The notes beneath the pieces are model-generated. The model had not been told where the DNA came from and did not search any database. It was given only the letters and a program-made list of their open reading frames with translations. Of a stretch of 64,000 nucleotides of DNA, positions 1 to 12,800 are shown piece after piece. The DNA is taken from NCBI GenBank assembly GCA_947652605.1, contig OX393584.1, positions 31,607,467-31,671,466 on the forward strand, given 5' to 3'. The first letter of the stretch is position 1; the number at the start of each line of letters is the position of its first letter. This DNA comes from Elmis aenea. Lineage: Eukaryota > Arthropoda > Insecta > Coleoptera > Elmidae. The position numbers and the translations under genes are program-made.

Positions 1-235
1 GAACCAGAAAACCTTGGTGGTCACGATTTTTTTACCCAAATTGATAATTAAAAAAAAAAAAAAATGATTCAAATTTATTCACAAAAAAAAAATTTAAAAC
101 TGGTTAAAATGTTATTATTTTATTGTGAAATTTTTTTATATTACTTAAGGGCAATTTAGAAACGTTAATTTAGAAAAAAAATTGGTGGCCAGAAAAACCT
201 ACTTTTTTTTTAACATGGTGGCGCTTAACGTGTTA
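1..235. repeat. AT-rich repeat-like edge sequence
   Basis: This stretch has poly-A/T runs and two related phrases (gaaccagaaaaccttggtgg near 1 and ggtggccagaaaaacctac near 184). It ends in a cgcttaacgtgttaag motif. It may be one end of an element that starts left of the window, possibly with a TTAA target as in piggyBac-like elements. Only one end is visible, so the class is a guess. Confidence 0.25.
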
Positions 236-258
236 AGTGATATGAGAATATCTTAATT

Positions 259-738
259 CTGTTTTATACTATACTATTTTTTCGTTCAAGAAAATCGTAT
301 ACGATTTTCTAGTGCGGTGTCAATCAGAAATTAAAAATCTTGAACGAAAAATTCGTACGAAATTATTACCGTCCTTATATGCGTCCTATTTTAGAATGGG
401 CATGGGCGCATGCGTATTCTACTGCAACTATCTGACCGCATGTCATTTGTGGGTTAGGTTAACTGAATCACTCAAACGATGTTAAATACTACTTATTACC
501 GTTATATCCCTCACAATTTATTTTGTAGGAATAAATATGTAGAATGGAACAAGCGTTAAATATATGTTAAATTTGAAAATAATTCGCTTTCTGTTGTGAT
601 CAAATTGAACATTTTCGTACCAAAAAATAGTACAATGTAAAAGGTTCATATTTTCCATGCTAAATTCTTGAACGAAATTTTTGTATCAAAAATCGTATAC
701 GATTTTCTTAAACGAAAAAATAGTATAGTATAAAACAG
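259..738. mobile_element. Non-autonomous inverted-repeat element (MITE), about 480 bp
   Basis: The two ends are inverted copies of about 50 bp with one or two differences. They begin CTGTTTTATACTATACTA, continue through a TTCGTT(C/T)AAG stretch and reach the self-complementary AAAATCGTATACGATTTT. That inner palindrome is therefore present at both ends. The interior is AT-rich and has no ORF. I could not find a clean target-site duplication, so the superfamily is open. Confidence 0.7.
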
Positions 739-1312
739 TCTTTATGTTGTTGATTAATATATATATATACAAATCATGTTTCCATTCCACAAATATTGAA
801 ATTCCTTGCTATGAATAATTTAGCAATTGAGATAATATAAAACTTTATTTAGCTTTAAAATTATTTGAAAATTTCTTGATACACCCATGATGTCTACAAT
901 ACTGGATAACTACTACAAATATCAATTTTTTATGTGAAAACGGTTGCAGATATTTGAAATCTAGTTTCAATTTCTTCATAAGCAAAAAATCTGGTTGCTT
1001 TGCCAACTTTAAACCTAGGCTCCATAACCGCAATCTTAACAATTGCCTTTAATTTTAATCAGCCTGTTAGCCTCCAAAGGGTTAATTTAAATACAGTTAG
1101 TTGCTGTTCTTACTACACTGATTTAACAGAAACTGGCCAAGAAGCATAGGAAATATAAATCAATTTTACATACCACAGAAACCTATATTTAATATTCACA
1201 CGAGTGATAAAAATAATTTCTTGATTAAATCGGTTTGATTTACAACTACTTAAGATGTGATTTTGAAAATATTATTTGCGCTGGTGCAAAACATACAAAG
1301 CCTATTATAAGA
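739..1312. other. Non-coding, 3' flank of the FKBP2 gene
   Basis: No ORF here resembles a known protein. The motif ccaaagggttaa near 1074-1085 resembles a piggyBac-type end (TTAACCC...), but no partner end was found. The region next to 1313 should hold the 3' UTR of the minus-strand gene. No perfect AATAAA was seen in the first 100 bases after its stop. Confidence 0.4.
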
Positions 1313-1854
1313 TTATAACTCATCTTTACGTTCTATTTTAATTAATTCCACATGAAACGTTAATGTAGCATCAGGTGGTATTTTAGGGGGTGCTCCAGTT
1401 TTGCCATAAGCTAGTTCAGGAGGTACAACTAATTTTCTATGTTCTCCTACACACATTCTAAAACAAAATTTAATGAAGAACATTAAAAATTACAAAATTT
1501 ATGGCTAGTTACCCCATCAGTCCCTGATCCCAACCTTTGATGACTTGCCCAGAACCTAGAGTAAATGTTAATGGTTGACCACGTGGGTAGCTACTATCAA
1601 ATTCTTCTTCATTCTCGAGTGTACCCTGAAACATGTTTTAGTTGATTAGGAAAAATTCCAAAATAATTGCCAGAATTACTTACTTTGTAGTGCATGTGTA
1701 GTAAGTCACCTTTTTTAGATTTTACCGTGCAGTTTTCTGCACGTTTTTTGACACCAATTTGTAACTTTCTTTGGGGTTTTTGAGTGTAACCTCCATTTAT
1801 TGCTAATGATAAAACAATTATTAAACTTAAAACGGTAACAAAAATCGTTTGCAT
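1313..1854 (-). CDS. FKBP2: FKBP2-type peptidyl-prolyl cis-trans isomerase, ER-resident
   Basis: Three exons on the minus strand (1854-1684, 1625-1513, 1457-1313) join in frame to 142 residues. Donors are GTAAGT and GTAACT; acceptors are TTTCAG and TTTTAG. The start is the MQTIF methionine, because the following ~22 residues form a hydrophobic signal peptide; an upstream in-frame leader would hide it. One FKBP domain follows (about residues 36-134). The FK506-pocket residues known from FKBP12 are present: Tyr of HYKG, Phe-Asp of EEFDSS, VIKGW, AYG and the TFHVEL phenylalanine. The protein ends ERKDEL, a classical ER-retrieval signal. It should therefore catalyse proline isomerisation of secretory proteins in the ER lumen. 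Length and exon-joined sequence match the FKBP2 (FKBP13) family closely. The FKBP14 type, with EF hands, is excluded by length. A small transposon lies 22 bp upstream of the ATG. Confidence 0.95.
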
Positions 1855-1875
1855 GTTAGTGAGGTTATGTAGTAT

Positions 1876-1974
1876 CAGTGGCGTACGTAGAGCTTTTGCC
1901 ACCTGGGGCAGTCCTCAATTTGCCGCCCTTTTTTTATTATACTACCGCCCCCCCCCCCCCTAGGTACGCTACTG
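1876..1974. mobile_element. hAT-type MITE, 99 bp, next to the FKBP2 start
   Basis: The terminal inverted repeats are CAGTGGCGTACGTAG and, at the other end, CTAGGTACGCTACTG. The flanks TGTAGTAT (1868-1875) and AGCAGTAT (1975-1982) match at 6 of 8 positions, consistent with a decayed 8-bp duplication. The interior has a T-run and 14 or so Cs in a row. The CAG...CTG ends and 8-bp target size fit hAT elements. It lies in the probable 5' leader or core promoter of FKBP2. Confidence 0.75.
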
Positions 1975-2195
1975 AGCAGTATACGACTTAAGGAATTTTT
2001 TAAATTAAAAAAATTAAAAAGATATTTTCTTAGTTCGGCTTTTTACGTAGCTTAAATAGTAGTGATACTGATTTATACAAATTATTATCGCATATAACGT
2101 CAACAACGGCCTATTTAAAATCCCGCCGTTTATTTCCCCTAAACTAAAGGTAGTTCGACGCAGACACTCTACAGGGTGTCTGTAGGTATATTAAA

Positions 2196-2439
2196 GGATG
2201 TGACTATTTATACATACAGTATGTATGAATAATTGGCTATTTATACATACAATAAACTTATTTCTAAGGCCCAACTTTTTATTTATATATATTTTTTTAA
2301 ATGAGATTAAAGGTTAGACAAGAGTTTTTTTTAAGAAAAACTATTTCTTAGTTTCATTGGTTTATCTCAATTATTTAAAAAAAAGTATGTATAAATAGTC
2401 AATTATTTATACATACTGCATGTATAAATAGCCTCATCC
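2196..2439. mobile_element. Mutator-like MITE with 9-bp target duplication
   Basis: Inverted ends of about 55 bp start GGATG(T/A)G(A/G)CTATTTATAC and contain repeated tatttatacatac motifs. The flanks are a perfect 9-bp direct repeat, TATATTAAA, at 2187-2195 and 2440-2448. A 9-bp duplication with long inverted ends is the hallmark of Mutator-like elements; the assignment rests on that alone. No coding capacity. Confidence 0.75.
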
Positions 2440-2448
2440 TATATTAAA

Positions 2449-3805
2449 AGATGTTTCAATAAAGTCTTGAATAATTATGTCCTCTACAGGATTTACGTTT
2501 TCGTGCAATCTACTTGGGCGATTTAAATAGTTAACAAAAGCGAATTAAAAAAACTATGAACCCAAATTCCAAGTTTTTGTAGTTTAAAATAAAAAAGCTC
2601 TAAAGAAACCAAAACATGATGTTTCTCACAGTTTTCAATTTGTTTCAGAAAGTAGAATTTGCTTATTTTTGGTTTTGATTACTAACAGTTAAAACTATTT
2701 TCCCTTAACTAATTTAACCATACTTTGCGTAACAGGACAATTACACCTCCGGATATTAACCGCCTGTTTAAAAAAACGTATATTTTACCCTCGTGCAAAA
2801 AACATTTAATAAAATACGATTTTTTTGCACACGTTTCAGTAGTGCTGGTGAACTGTTCGGATCTTCCTTCATAAATATTTTTTCTGACGGTATTTGTGTG
2901 TGTAATTTTCATTGCGTGTATGTTTTTAGCTTTTTTCTTATGATTTTGGTTGGTTGTTGACTAAAATCTTCTGAAGCTACTCTTTTAATATTATCGCTCG
3001 AGATATTTGTAAAAATTTTAAAAAATATTTATTTTGTCAAATAAATTTCCGTATCTATTGTTTGTTGTCCTATGAAAATGTCGTTTAATAAGTTCATTGG
3101 GGAGGGTTTAATATCAGGTTTTTTTTAAATATGGGGTAGGTTTAAACAGGGGGTTATATGTCCGAAAGTAATTGTCCTAGAAGCCATACTTTTATATTTA
3201 ATGATTTCCCTATGTTGTTTATGTTGAACATGCACTTCACTTAGTGCATGCAGGATATACTACTTTTCTATCATTAAATGATGTTGTTATGTATGAGGGG
3301 TAGTGTGTATCGTAGGAGCAATGACAATAAACGAAAATCTATAAAAACTTGTGTTTTGTTATCGACATACATGTCCCTATAATTATACGTATCTGAGAAT
3401 ACGACGCGATGGGTAAATCAGAAAAGCATTTCTAGTTTGAACAGAGCTAGCGTACTTTTATTTAACCTTCGGTCAAGAGCGAATCGGTAATAGAACAGCT
3501 GGCATTTAAAGGCCTTCAGGGAATATTTAATATCTGGTAGTGACACAGTGTAACAGTTACGTGTTAAACTGCCAGTTCAAGTGATGTGTCGACAGTTGCG
3601 TGTTTTCCAAGCTGATATACTTTTGCTAGTTTTTCGTTCATCCTATATATGACTAGAACTTTTGACAAGTCAGCTGGTCGTTTCCCTCTCAAAACACTCA
3701 CATAAATATGATAAATCCTAACTGAAACGTTTAGTAATAAAATAGTATGAATGCGTTAGGACTGTATATTCGTTTACGGTGTTTTAATTAAAGTTATTGC
3801 ACAAA
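2449..3805. other. Upstream region of the transporter gene
   Basis: No recognisable coding region. The short minus-strand ORF at 2709-2912 resembles nothing known. The last few hundred bases should contain the promoter and 5' leader of the plus-strand transporter. I saw no convincing TATA box or initiator. Confidence 0.4.
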
Positions 3806-6800
3806 ATGTCGAACAACAATCAAAATGGTGATATTCCCGCGAATGCGCGGCTTTTGGATGGACGAGGAATAAATTCCACAGGCGCAGGAAATATTCAAAT
3901 CGCACCTGAACGCACCAATTCACTTGTTAAATACCATAAAGTTTCGCAAAATGATTCGAAAGAAACCAAAGGTAAAAATATTTGTAGTTTTAATTTTAAC
4001 AATAAATACAAAGATTTATATTAAAGGTATTGTTTGCATTTAAATCGACGCCTTCGTGTCAATTGTTTTGGTCAATAAACGCGGCGTGTTATGATTGATT
4101 GACAATAACAAATGTGTTTCGTTATTTGCACAAAATATTTATTTTTTATACATTCTCATTTTAATTGATCTTGATTGGTACTTCATTAAAAATGACTTTA
4201 ATTTCGTGTTTATTTTTTTATGTTAATTTAAAATAGCGAGTACAATGTTAACGTTATTTTTATGTAAATTAATTCTGGCTATCTATTTGTTGCATTTTTT
4301 GGGCCAATCACCTTATTCATAAGGTGATTGATAGGCAGGCATGTGCGCAGGCGATTTTTTTTTATAACACTTAAAGAATAATTATTATTGTCGCGATCAA
4401 TTATTATCCCAAATAAAAAGTGGAAACCATTTTTTACAAATATGTGCATTTTGTTATAGTAATAAATATTTTGAAGTCACATTCTTCTCTCTGTTTATTA
4501 AAAACAGAAACGTGTTTTAAGAAATCGTTAGGTATAGTGAGTGTTAATTAAATAAGAAACAGTTTACGATCGTCCACAATCAGTTCGCTAATAACAAATA
4601 ATAATTTATTGTTGTTTTTTAACTTTGCCCATGACAATGACAAACATATATAATGTTTGTACATGCATGGATGCATGTTTTAATGTTCGTTATACAATTT
4701 TATTTGAGAAATGGAAGACATATGGCAATCTTTAAAAAAATATATAAAAATGTATCAAATTAGTAGGAATCTAAGAACCATTATAAATATATATATTAAT
4801 AAATAAATAAATAAATAAAAATCATTATGACCCAACTCTGAAACTTTGGTGTGGTTATTGTTGTTTAATAAACAAAAACTCGATTATATCAGGTTGTCTA
4901 AAGTTTGTTTTCTTTAAAATATTTACTAAATTATAGTGTGGTAAAAACATTTTTAGCAAAATGTACGGCGTCTGATAAAAAGGAAGTAACTTAATGTGTT
5001 GAAGGATGTTTCATGGTTAAAAACGCAACTTCGGCTTTTCTAATGAATCACTGCATATTTCATTGTCTATTTTTTCTATAAAAACTAGCAAATTTTGTTA
5101 CAGAGACTAAAAATTTAAAAAATAGGGGGCTTTTATGTGTAAATAATTTTTCGACTTAACAAGTGTACCATGAAAAAGTTTAAAAACGAATTGAAATGGT
5201 AGTTGATTACCTGTACCGATTCAAATTGTATTATATTTCAAAACTGTAAAACGTAGACATAATACAAAAAATTAATAAATGCACAATCAATGCGTAAGTA
5301 ATTTTGCATTATCCAGCATTTTTTATTACGAAAGACATCTGCATTATCCAATGACGTAAACGTAAATAATTAAATACATACCTGTAGGAAAAATAAAACA
5401 ATTGGTGATTGAAACAACATAAATTAAGTAGTTTAGCTTAAGTTTATGAAATTTAGTTTTCGTCATACAACAATCGCCTGATTAAAAAGCTGCTATAAAG
5501 CCACCGGTAGCAACCAACCAATAAAATAATACTTGCCTATCAAAAAGTTATTACACAATCAAGGCTGCCAAGAGAAATGTCCGTGACAAATTAGTGGAAG
5601 AGGACCACCCATATTTGAACAAAAGAACAAAACAACTAAAATATTCTGATAACTTGACAGAGGAACACAAACATTTGGATGGTTTATAATGAAAGTGGTG
5701 CAGGTCCATTGTTTTTTGTTTCGAGATATTTAAGGGTTTGCATTTTAGTTGATTTAAAAATACTAATAAAGTGAACTAAGTTTGCACACGCTTCTATAAA
5801 TTTAAATGTACGTAAATTTAATAAGCAGATACTTTTTTTGACAATTCTTTAAACCAATAAATTTGTTTTTGGGCCATAAATTGACTTACACTATTTTCAT
5901 AGTTATTGAATTGTAGGTTTTCGTATTACATGGCGAATTTAATTGTAAAATGGCACGTTTTTACTCTATAGCCTACCCAGTGTTTAATTAGACTATAGGA
6001 AATGAAGTTGAACCATTTTCATTATAAATTATTATGCAATGTCATTTGCCAACGAGTAATCAATTGGTCAAAGCATGTGGATATTTTAAATTGTAAATTG
6101 TTTACAAATAAAAAGTTTGCTCTAAATTGTATTTCAATTATGTGTCGACTCATTTTTTCAAAAATTTACTTAAAACACTTTCATAATAAACGGTTCATTT
6201 ATTTTTTTTTTGCAAGCCCGTGACAAAAGGCCTTTTGCCACGCTGTATCAATGGCTCTGTACTCGATTGTCATTTTTTTTTTAAACTAAAATGTCAGCGT
6301 AGGGTGTCTTACGCTTACATGCGCCATTTTAGTTTTATATATAAATATATTATGTATATATGTACCAATACAGAGAATTAATTAAAACACGTTGTTTAAT
6401 GTATGTACAGACCCGCTGGACGACACAGTAAAATTTGTTTAATCCGCTAAAATTGCAGTTCAACGCAAGTAATGTTTGTGAGAAGGTAAATTAAAATTGA
6501 GGTGTGCCAGTAAATCATTATAAGTGAGAAATAGCTATATAAGTAACGGTTTTAGCATATAAATTCACATCTAGTAACCTTGAATTTATCAACAAAACTG
6601 TTTAAATACACGTGCATTTTGATGATAGTATAAGTGGTACTAAGGTAAATAAAATTATTGTTATCTTTTCCTATAAAAACGTTAAGGTATCCATTTATCT
6701 AATTGTATTTTGCTTAACAAGTGCCCAAATATTACTATGTGTTTATGATACAATAAAATACGTACTGATGATTAAAAGAAGCTGATATGGAAGCATTTAA

Positions 6801-9800
6801 TCATTATAAGGGGTCCTTATGTAATACAAAGTAGTTCCATCGTCTGGAAAGCTGTAACAAGTAACAACAGATCAGTGTAACTGAAATTAAGAGAATAAAA
6901 TTCCAAGAAACAAAATAATTATCATAAACGAAATATAATCGACTGCAAATATTTCATACTTTTTGTGATATACCTATATTAGTAAAAAAAAGTTGCAGGC
7001 AGAACTTAGAAGGGCATAGCAAAACCAGTTTACATATTTGTTTGGTTAAACTTTATTGTGGTCATCCAAGAAAGACCGCAAAACAAAAACGTTATAAAAA
7101 TAGTTGCTAAGTTTCAAAGCAAAATTTAAAATTACGAAATTTCAAGGGAGTAAGCTTAATCCGTCACGATTTAAGACTATTTTGCTTAGATACTATAAAC
7201 CAAAAGTATTTGTATAAGCTAAGGATTTGTGTTCTACATAAAAAAATACTGTATTGTGATAACTGGTATCAGAATAAGCCGCTTTATCAATAAACTTTGA
7301 AAAAACCAAAACAATTTATATTTAATCATTTATTAGATCGCATTTTCTGATAAAACAATAGTTTTTTAACATCCTTTCGCATAAAAAGACCATCCTTGAG
7401 TATGTCGTTTACCATTAAGCAATTAAACAGTATTTTTGAACATTTTTATGCCTGTATACATAATTGGAACTAAAATAGTATATACCTATATCCACAGGTG
7501 CATTTACAATAATGGAGATTATTTAAAAACTTTTAACGTACGTGTTTAATGTCAGGTTATGTTTTTGTTTTAAAAAACTGTACAAATACTGCCGTATCCT
7601 ATTTTCACTTATCATCATAATCGCCGTGTATTAGAATCAAATTTACAAATGGGATCACAATTAGCAGCGCTTACTGTAGTTTGTATATTGAGAGGCAATA
7701 TCGTTCATTTCAACTCGAAGTGAATAACTTATTTTCACGGTATTTTTGTTATAATGGCTAATTATAGTCAAGTTTATTTAAAGATCAAAAAGAGTGAGTA
7801 AGAGACTATTCTGATATTCTGAATGTGCGACTCCTGATATGAGGTAGTTGGTTTATGTGTTTGGAACAACTTCAAACTAAAACTGTTTTTTTAAAATGAA
7901 ATTAAAGTGAACATTGGAGCAAAAATGAGTTAATACTTCAACATATCTTTAAAAATTTTATGCATTCTTACCAAGTGTGTTATAATATGAAATGTGTAGT
8001 ATTTTAGGATTACAAAAAACATAAAATACATTTCTCCCAAAAATATCTTGGAGATTAAAATCAAAATATAAATTATTATTGACTATCAATTAAAGTATTT
8101 ACTATATAAGTGTTGTGTTTTATTTTTGTTACTGACGTGAAAAATACTTTTCAATTTCATTTTTCTGTTCGCTCATAAGACCACCGACAAAAAGTGAATT
8201 TAGTTTCCGCCCGTAGGCACTTTGTCCTTTATTTTCTCTAAGAAAATATGGCCATCGTAGATATAAGAAGTATGAGTACATTTCTGGGAAAATTGAGAAG
8301 ACAATAATGTATTTACTTATAATTTGGTGTAAACTTTTCACTTGTGAACAATTTACACTTTATATTTTAAAATATCCACATTTTCTAACCAATTGCTAAC
8401 TCGTTAGTAAGACATTGCCTTCTAATTATTCGTCATGGAAACGGTTTAAGTCCATTTCTTGTAGTCTGAATAAACACTGGGTAAGCTAAGGAGTAACGAG
8501 TAAAACCGTGCCATTTTACAATTCAATTCGCCATGTAGTACGAAAATCTAGGAGTTCATAAACAGACTTATAAGCATAATGTAGTTTGCAAAAAGTAAAT
8601 ACACATTGAAACTGAACAATAGTATTTTGTTTTTTGTTCTTATTTACAAACAAAACCGGGTTAAAGCATAGCGTCATATAAATGAAATTAAAATTAAAAT
8701 ATTAGATTAAAATTTAATGACATTTACAATTCAATAATCATGAAAATGATGTAAGTCCAATTAACGCACAAAAATAAAAATATTGGTTTAGTGAATGGTC
8801 AAAAAACGATTTGCCTGATAAATTTACGTGTATTTAAACTTATAGAAACTTGGTAGACTTAATCAGTATTTTTAAGTCGACTTAAATGCAAACCCCAAAT
8901 ATCTCGAAACAAAGAATAATGGACTAACACCACTTTCATAATAAACGGTTCATATTCTAAAAAAATGTTTTTGTTTCTATCAAGTTAACTGTGTCTAAAA
9001 AATTATTTTCTTAAAACTAGAAACAAAATTTTTAAAACTGGTTAGAAACTTTTTGTTTCACTAGAAAAAAAAAACATGTGAATATCGCTACATATCGCCA
9101 ATTAAACGGTATCTTTATCACTTATAAGTTATATCAAGCGAAATCCCTGAAGTAAGTGGCACAAACCCTGCTTTTTAAAGGAAGGTTCGTAGAACGTACC
9201 GTCTGCTAATTTAACTAAAGCACTCGTCTATACGCAAATGTCCACTATCATAATATTTATTCGTTACATTAGATGACATTTAATTGGAAAGCTTATTAAG
9301 ACTTTCAAAAAGACAACGTTGATATTTACTAACGCGGTCTTTTTATTAGATAACAATTTAACAATCGATCAGATTGGTTTGCTATTGGCAAGGTAACGTG
9401 TAGTCATTAGTTTCGTCATTTTATTTTGCAATTCAGGCAGTAAAGCTATTTTGCACAATAATAGCATTCTAAAATGTTGCATTTACAAGAAAAAGACGTG
9501 AAAAATTGCTAAATACGCCGCATATTTTTTTTAAGTTAACGAAAGTGACCTTAACTTTAATAAACAATTTAATTACGCGACTCGTTTTGTTCGCGATTAA
9601 AAATTACTCGTCGAAAATTGTGTCAAGTTTGTCATGAATTGTTTTGTATTCCACGTGCCTATTAACTTCTGAGTAAATACAATTAGATTATGTTCGTTAT
9701 TCCTAGTATATACTTAGCTACTAGGTTCATTAGCAATTGTGCGCCTTACTAACATGAGGTTTGCACGATAAATTAATCGACCGTATACAGAATGATGTAA

Positions 9801-12800
9801 TCAGATGGCGACATTAATTATTTTCAAAATTTGCAGACAATTTATTGCTGACGTCAACATAATCAATTTTCGTCTCTACTTCTCTTTTAATACAGTGCTT
9901 TGTCGTTTTCATTTCGTAGAATATAGTTCATTTATAAACAACGTCGAATTCTGACAGATGTTTGTATGCGTTTGACAATCATTAAACTTCTGGAAAATTC
10001 ATGATATTGGTAAAAAATGCTGTAATAAATTTTTATCCTTTATTTTATGTTTATAGTTTATAGTTTAAATTGTAAACCAAGTTCAATATATTGTGTTAAC
10101 ATAAACTTGAGAGATATGAAGATCACTTCTATTTCACTATTTTAGTGAGACAATATGCAATACAATTAAAATTTTACAATATCACAAAATATAACATGAT
10201 CTACGCGTAACGGGTCCCAATTGTTTTTTGTACAAATTTAAATTAAAAGTGATCGTTACTTGTTTTGCTTTTAAATAGTTAATAGTCTGTTTTATAATAT
10301 CAAGAAAATTATCTTAAAACGCATAATCTGCGATAGCAATGATCAACTGATATTAATTGTATAAATTTGGGTGTTACACCTACATACTTGAATTGAAAAT
10401 TCTTCGTGTAATTTCAATTAATTGAAATAGTAGGCCTAAAGCAAAAACAAAACAATCGGTTGCAAACTTTTTGAATGTTAAAATGACTATAAAAGTTGGA
10501 AATTCAGTAGGTATTAAATTTCATATAAAAAATATTTTTGAATTCTGAACAACTTTTATTTATGAACTACTTTTGTAACTATTAAAATAAGGGCACTTTA
10601 CTATTGCGAATATTTCTAAAATCGCTAAAATTTGGTGTTATGTGAATTTTTATTAAGATTATTTCATCTTAATTTTTGTTTGAGGTCATACAGCAACTGT
10701 AATTGAGAAAAAAACTCGGAGAATTCGATAATAAAAAACGTTTACATTTGTTGCAGACTTTTTGAATGAATTTGTACAAAACACACATTATTTTTTTAAA
10801 GCTGGAAAATTTTCTTTGCAATAAAGACATAACCTACAATATGTTTCACTTAAAAAACTGTTTGCTTCATATCTTAGGAAACAAGATTTTTAGATTATTG
10901 GAGTGCCACTAACTATCGTAGTTACCAAGATACCCACCCTATAAATACCTATGAGTTTGGACCGCCCTGTACAGTGCATTAGATGTAAAATATCGAACCT
11001 CGCTTTAGTAATATATAACGTATTTGTAAATATAACCAGTAAAGACTAGTTTATATTGGCCTGAACTATCCAGAGAGAACGTTGTCCGATAATTAAAATG
11101 GCCAAATTATAATTTTGACGTATTACAAACGAATACATTTCAAACGTCTGAGTAATATAATATAATATAAGTACTGCGGTAATAGATGATGTAACAAAAT
11201 TATTAGGCTGTCTTTCTGTTTTTAATTTTATAATCGTACATTAATATCAGTTTCCTTAGATATGTATGTGTATCGTATATCGCTTGACGACGTCATACGG
11301 AACAGTGAAAACAGCAAATAAAGCAAACAACTTTTAAACGCTAATCGTTATTGCGAATAACATGTAATATTGTTTTTGAAATGTTGTGTTATGGCGTCTT
11401 ACATTATTTCTTTGGGCACAAATGTTACTGCTTTGTAATAATTTTATTTTGTCGTATACATGATAACAGTTAATTGGTGAGTGATTCTGATTACGTAATA
11501 TTTTCATCCCAAGAATGTTAACCATAAAGCGGGGTACACACGTACAAGTATATTGTGCAATATGTATTGTACAGTATATGGCGCAATACCGTTTGTGCGA
11601 TAAGTGTATACACACGCTCAATGTTTTAATTCTGATATTGTACAAGTGTACTGTGGCTGCTTAGGTTGTGAAAACGTTGGAAATAAAAGCTTTTATATAT
11701 ATTTCGCTTGGAAAAGCGTTACTGATGAAGAAGAAGAAAATAAATAGAAGATTATGGACAATAGAGTGGTATTTAAAAAGGGAGAAATTTTCCGATATAA
11801 AACTGTTAAAGGAACTCGCAAGTATGCGACTACAAGAACTACCTAAGGATGGATGAAGCCACCTTTGACGTAATGTTAAAGAAAATTTCGCCTCAAATCC
11901 GAAAACAAAATACAGTTACGAGAAGTTTACCATGTGCAGGCTAGAAATTAACTGCAGATATTTTACAATACGGCCGAACGCAAACACTCATGTTCAAGTT
12001 ACTGCGCAATTAACACAGTTATTGATAAACATTTCGTCAATCTTCAATTTCAATATTATTGCGCAATATTTTTGAAAATAGCACAATATATTGCACAATA
12101 TTGACGTCACACAAGTATATTGTGCAATATACTTGTATGTGTGTACCAGTGTACCCCCCTTAAGAATGCGCACATCAATGATGAATTAACAAAGAACTTT
12201 TCAATGATAAATACATAAAAATTAATGTCGAAGTAAAATGTCTTATGGTGTTTTACATATTACTTAGTTAACAGTTGCTAAACATACTGAGTAAATAGCG
12301 TTATAATATATTAATTCCGACAAATTTTATATCTTCATGCAGTACAATATACTGATATAAATGAAATCAGCCCCGCCTTTTTCATTAAATTTTTGTACCA
12401 GAAAAGATATTACACAAAACAAAAATTGCAAAATATAAGTCTTTGCTGTTACAAAGTTAACTATGCATTTTTCAAAACATCTGAGTATCGCTGAGTATAA
12501 GCGAATGAAATTTTAGACATGTACCTAATGGGCATGCAACAGGAATTGCCGAATATTTATAACGCTTTATATTCTTCCGGTTTCGTCGGAAATTGCTATA
12601 ACGTTGTCATTTGACATGGAACTCCCACGACATCTTTTTGGAAACTTTAAACATTTAAATTTGTGTTTTGCCAGTTTTTCTCTACACTTGCCATAAACTG
12701 ATAAAACACCACTTTTCATTTTGTTTAGAACTTCATTATGCAATACGTTTACTATTTATGTTGACACCAACAGAAAAGTAAAATTAATCAAGTATAATAA

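Noticed and set aside
1855..1902. In-frame upstream extension of the FKBP2 ORF
   Set aside because: It runs into the hAT-type element and would bury the signal peptide; MQTIF at 1854 is the sensible start.
11334..11645. 103-codon minus-strand ORF
   Set aside because: It overlaps the Harbinger inverted end and has no family resemblance; a chance ORF in repeat DNA.
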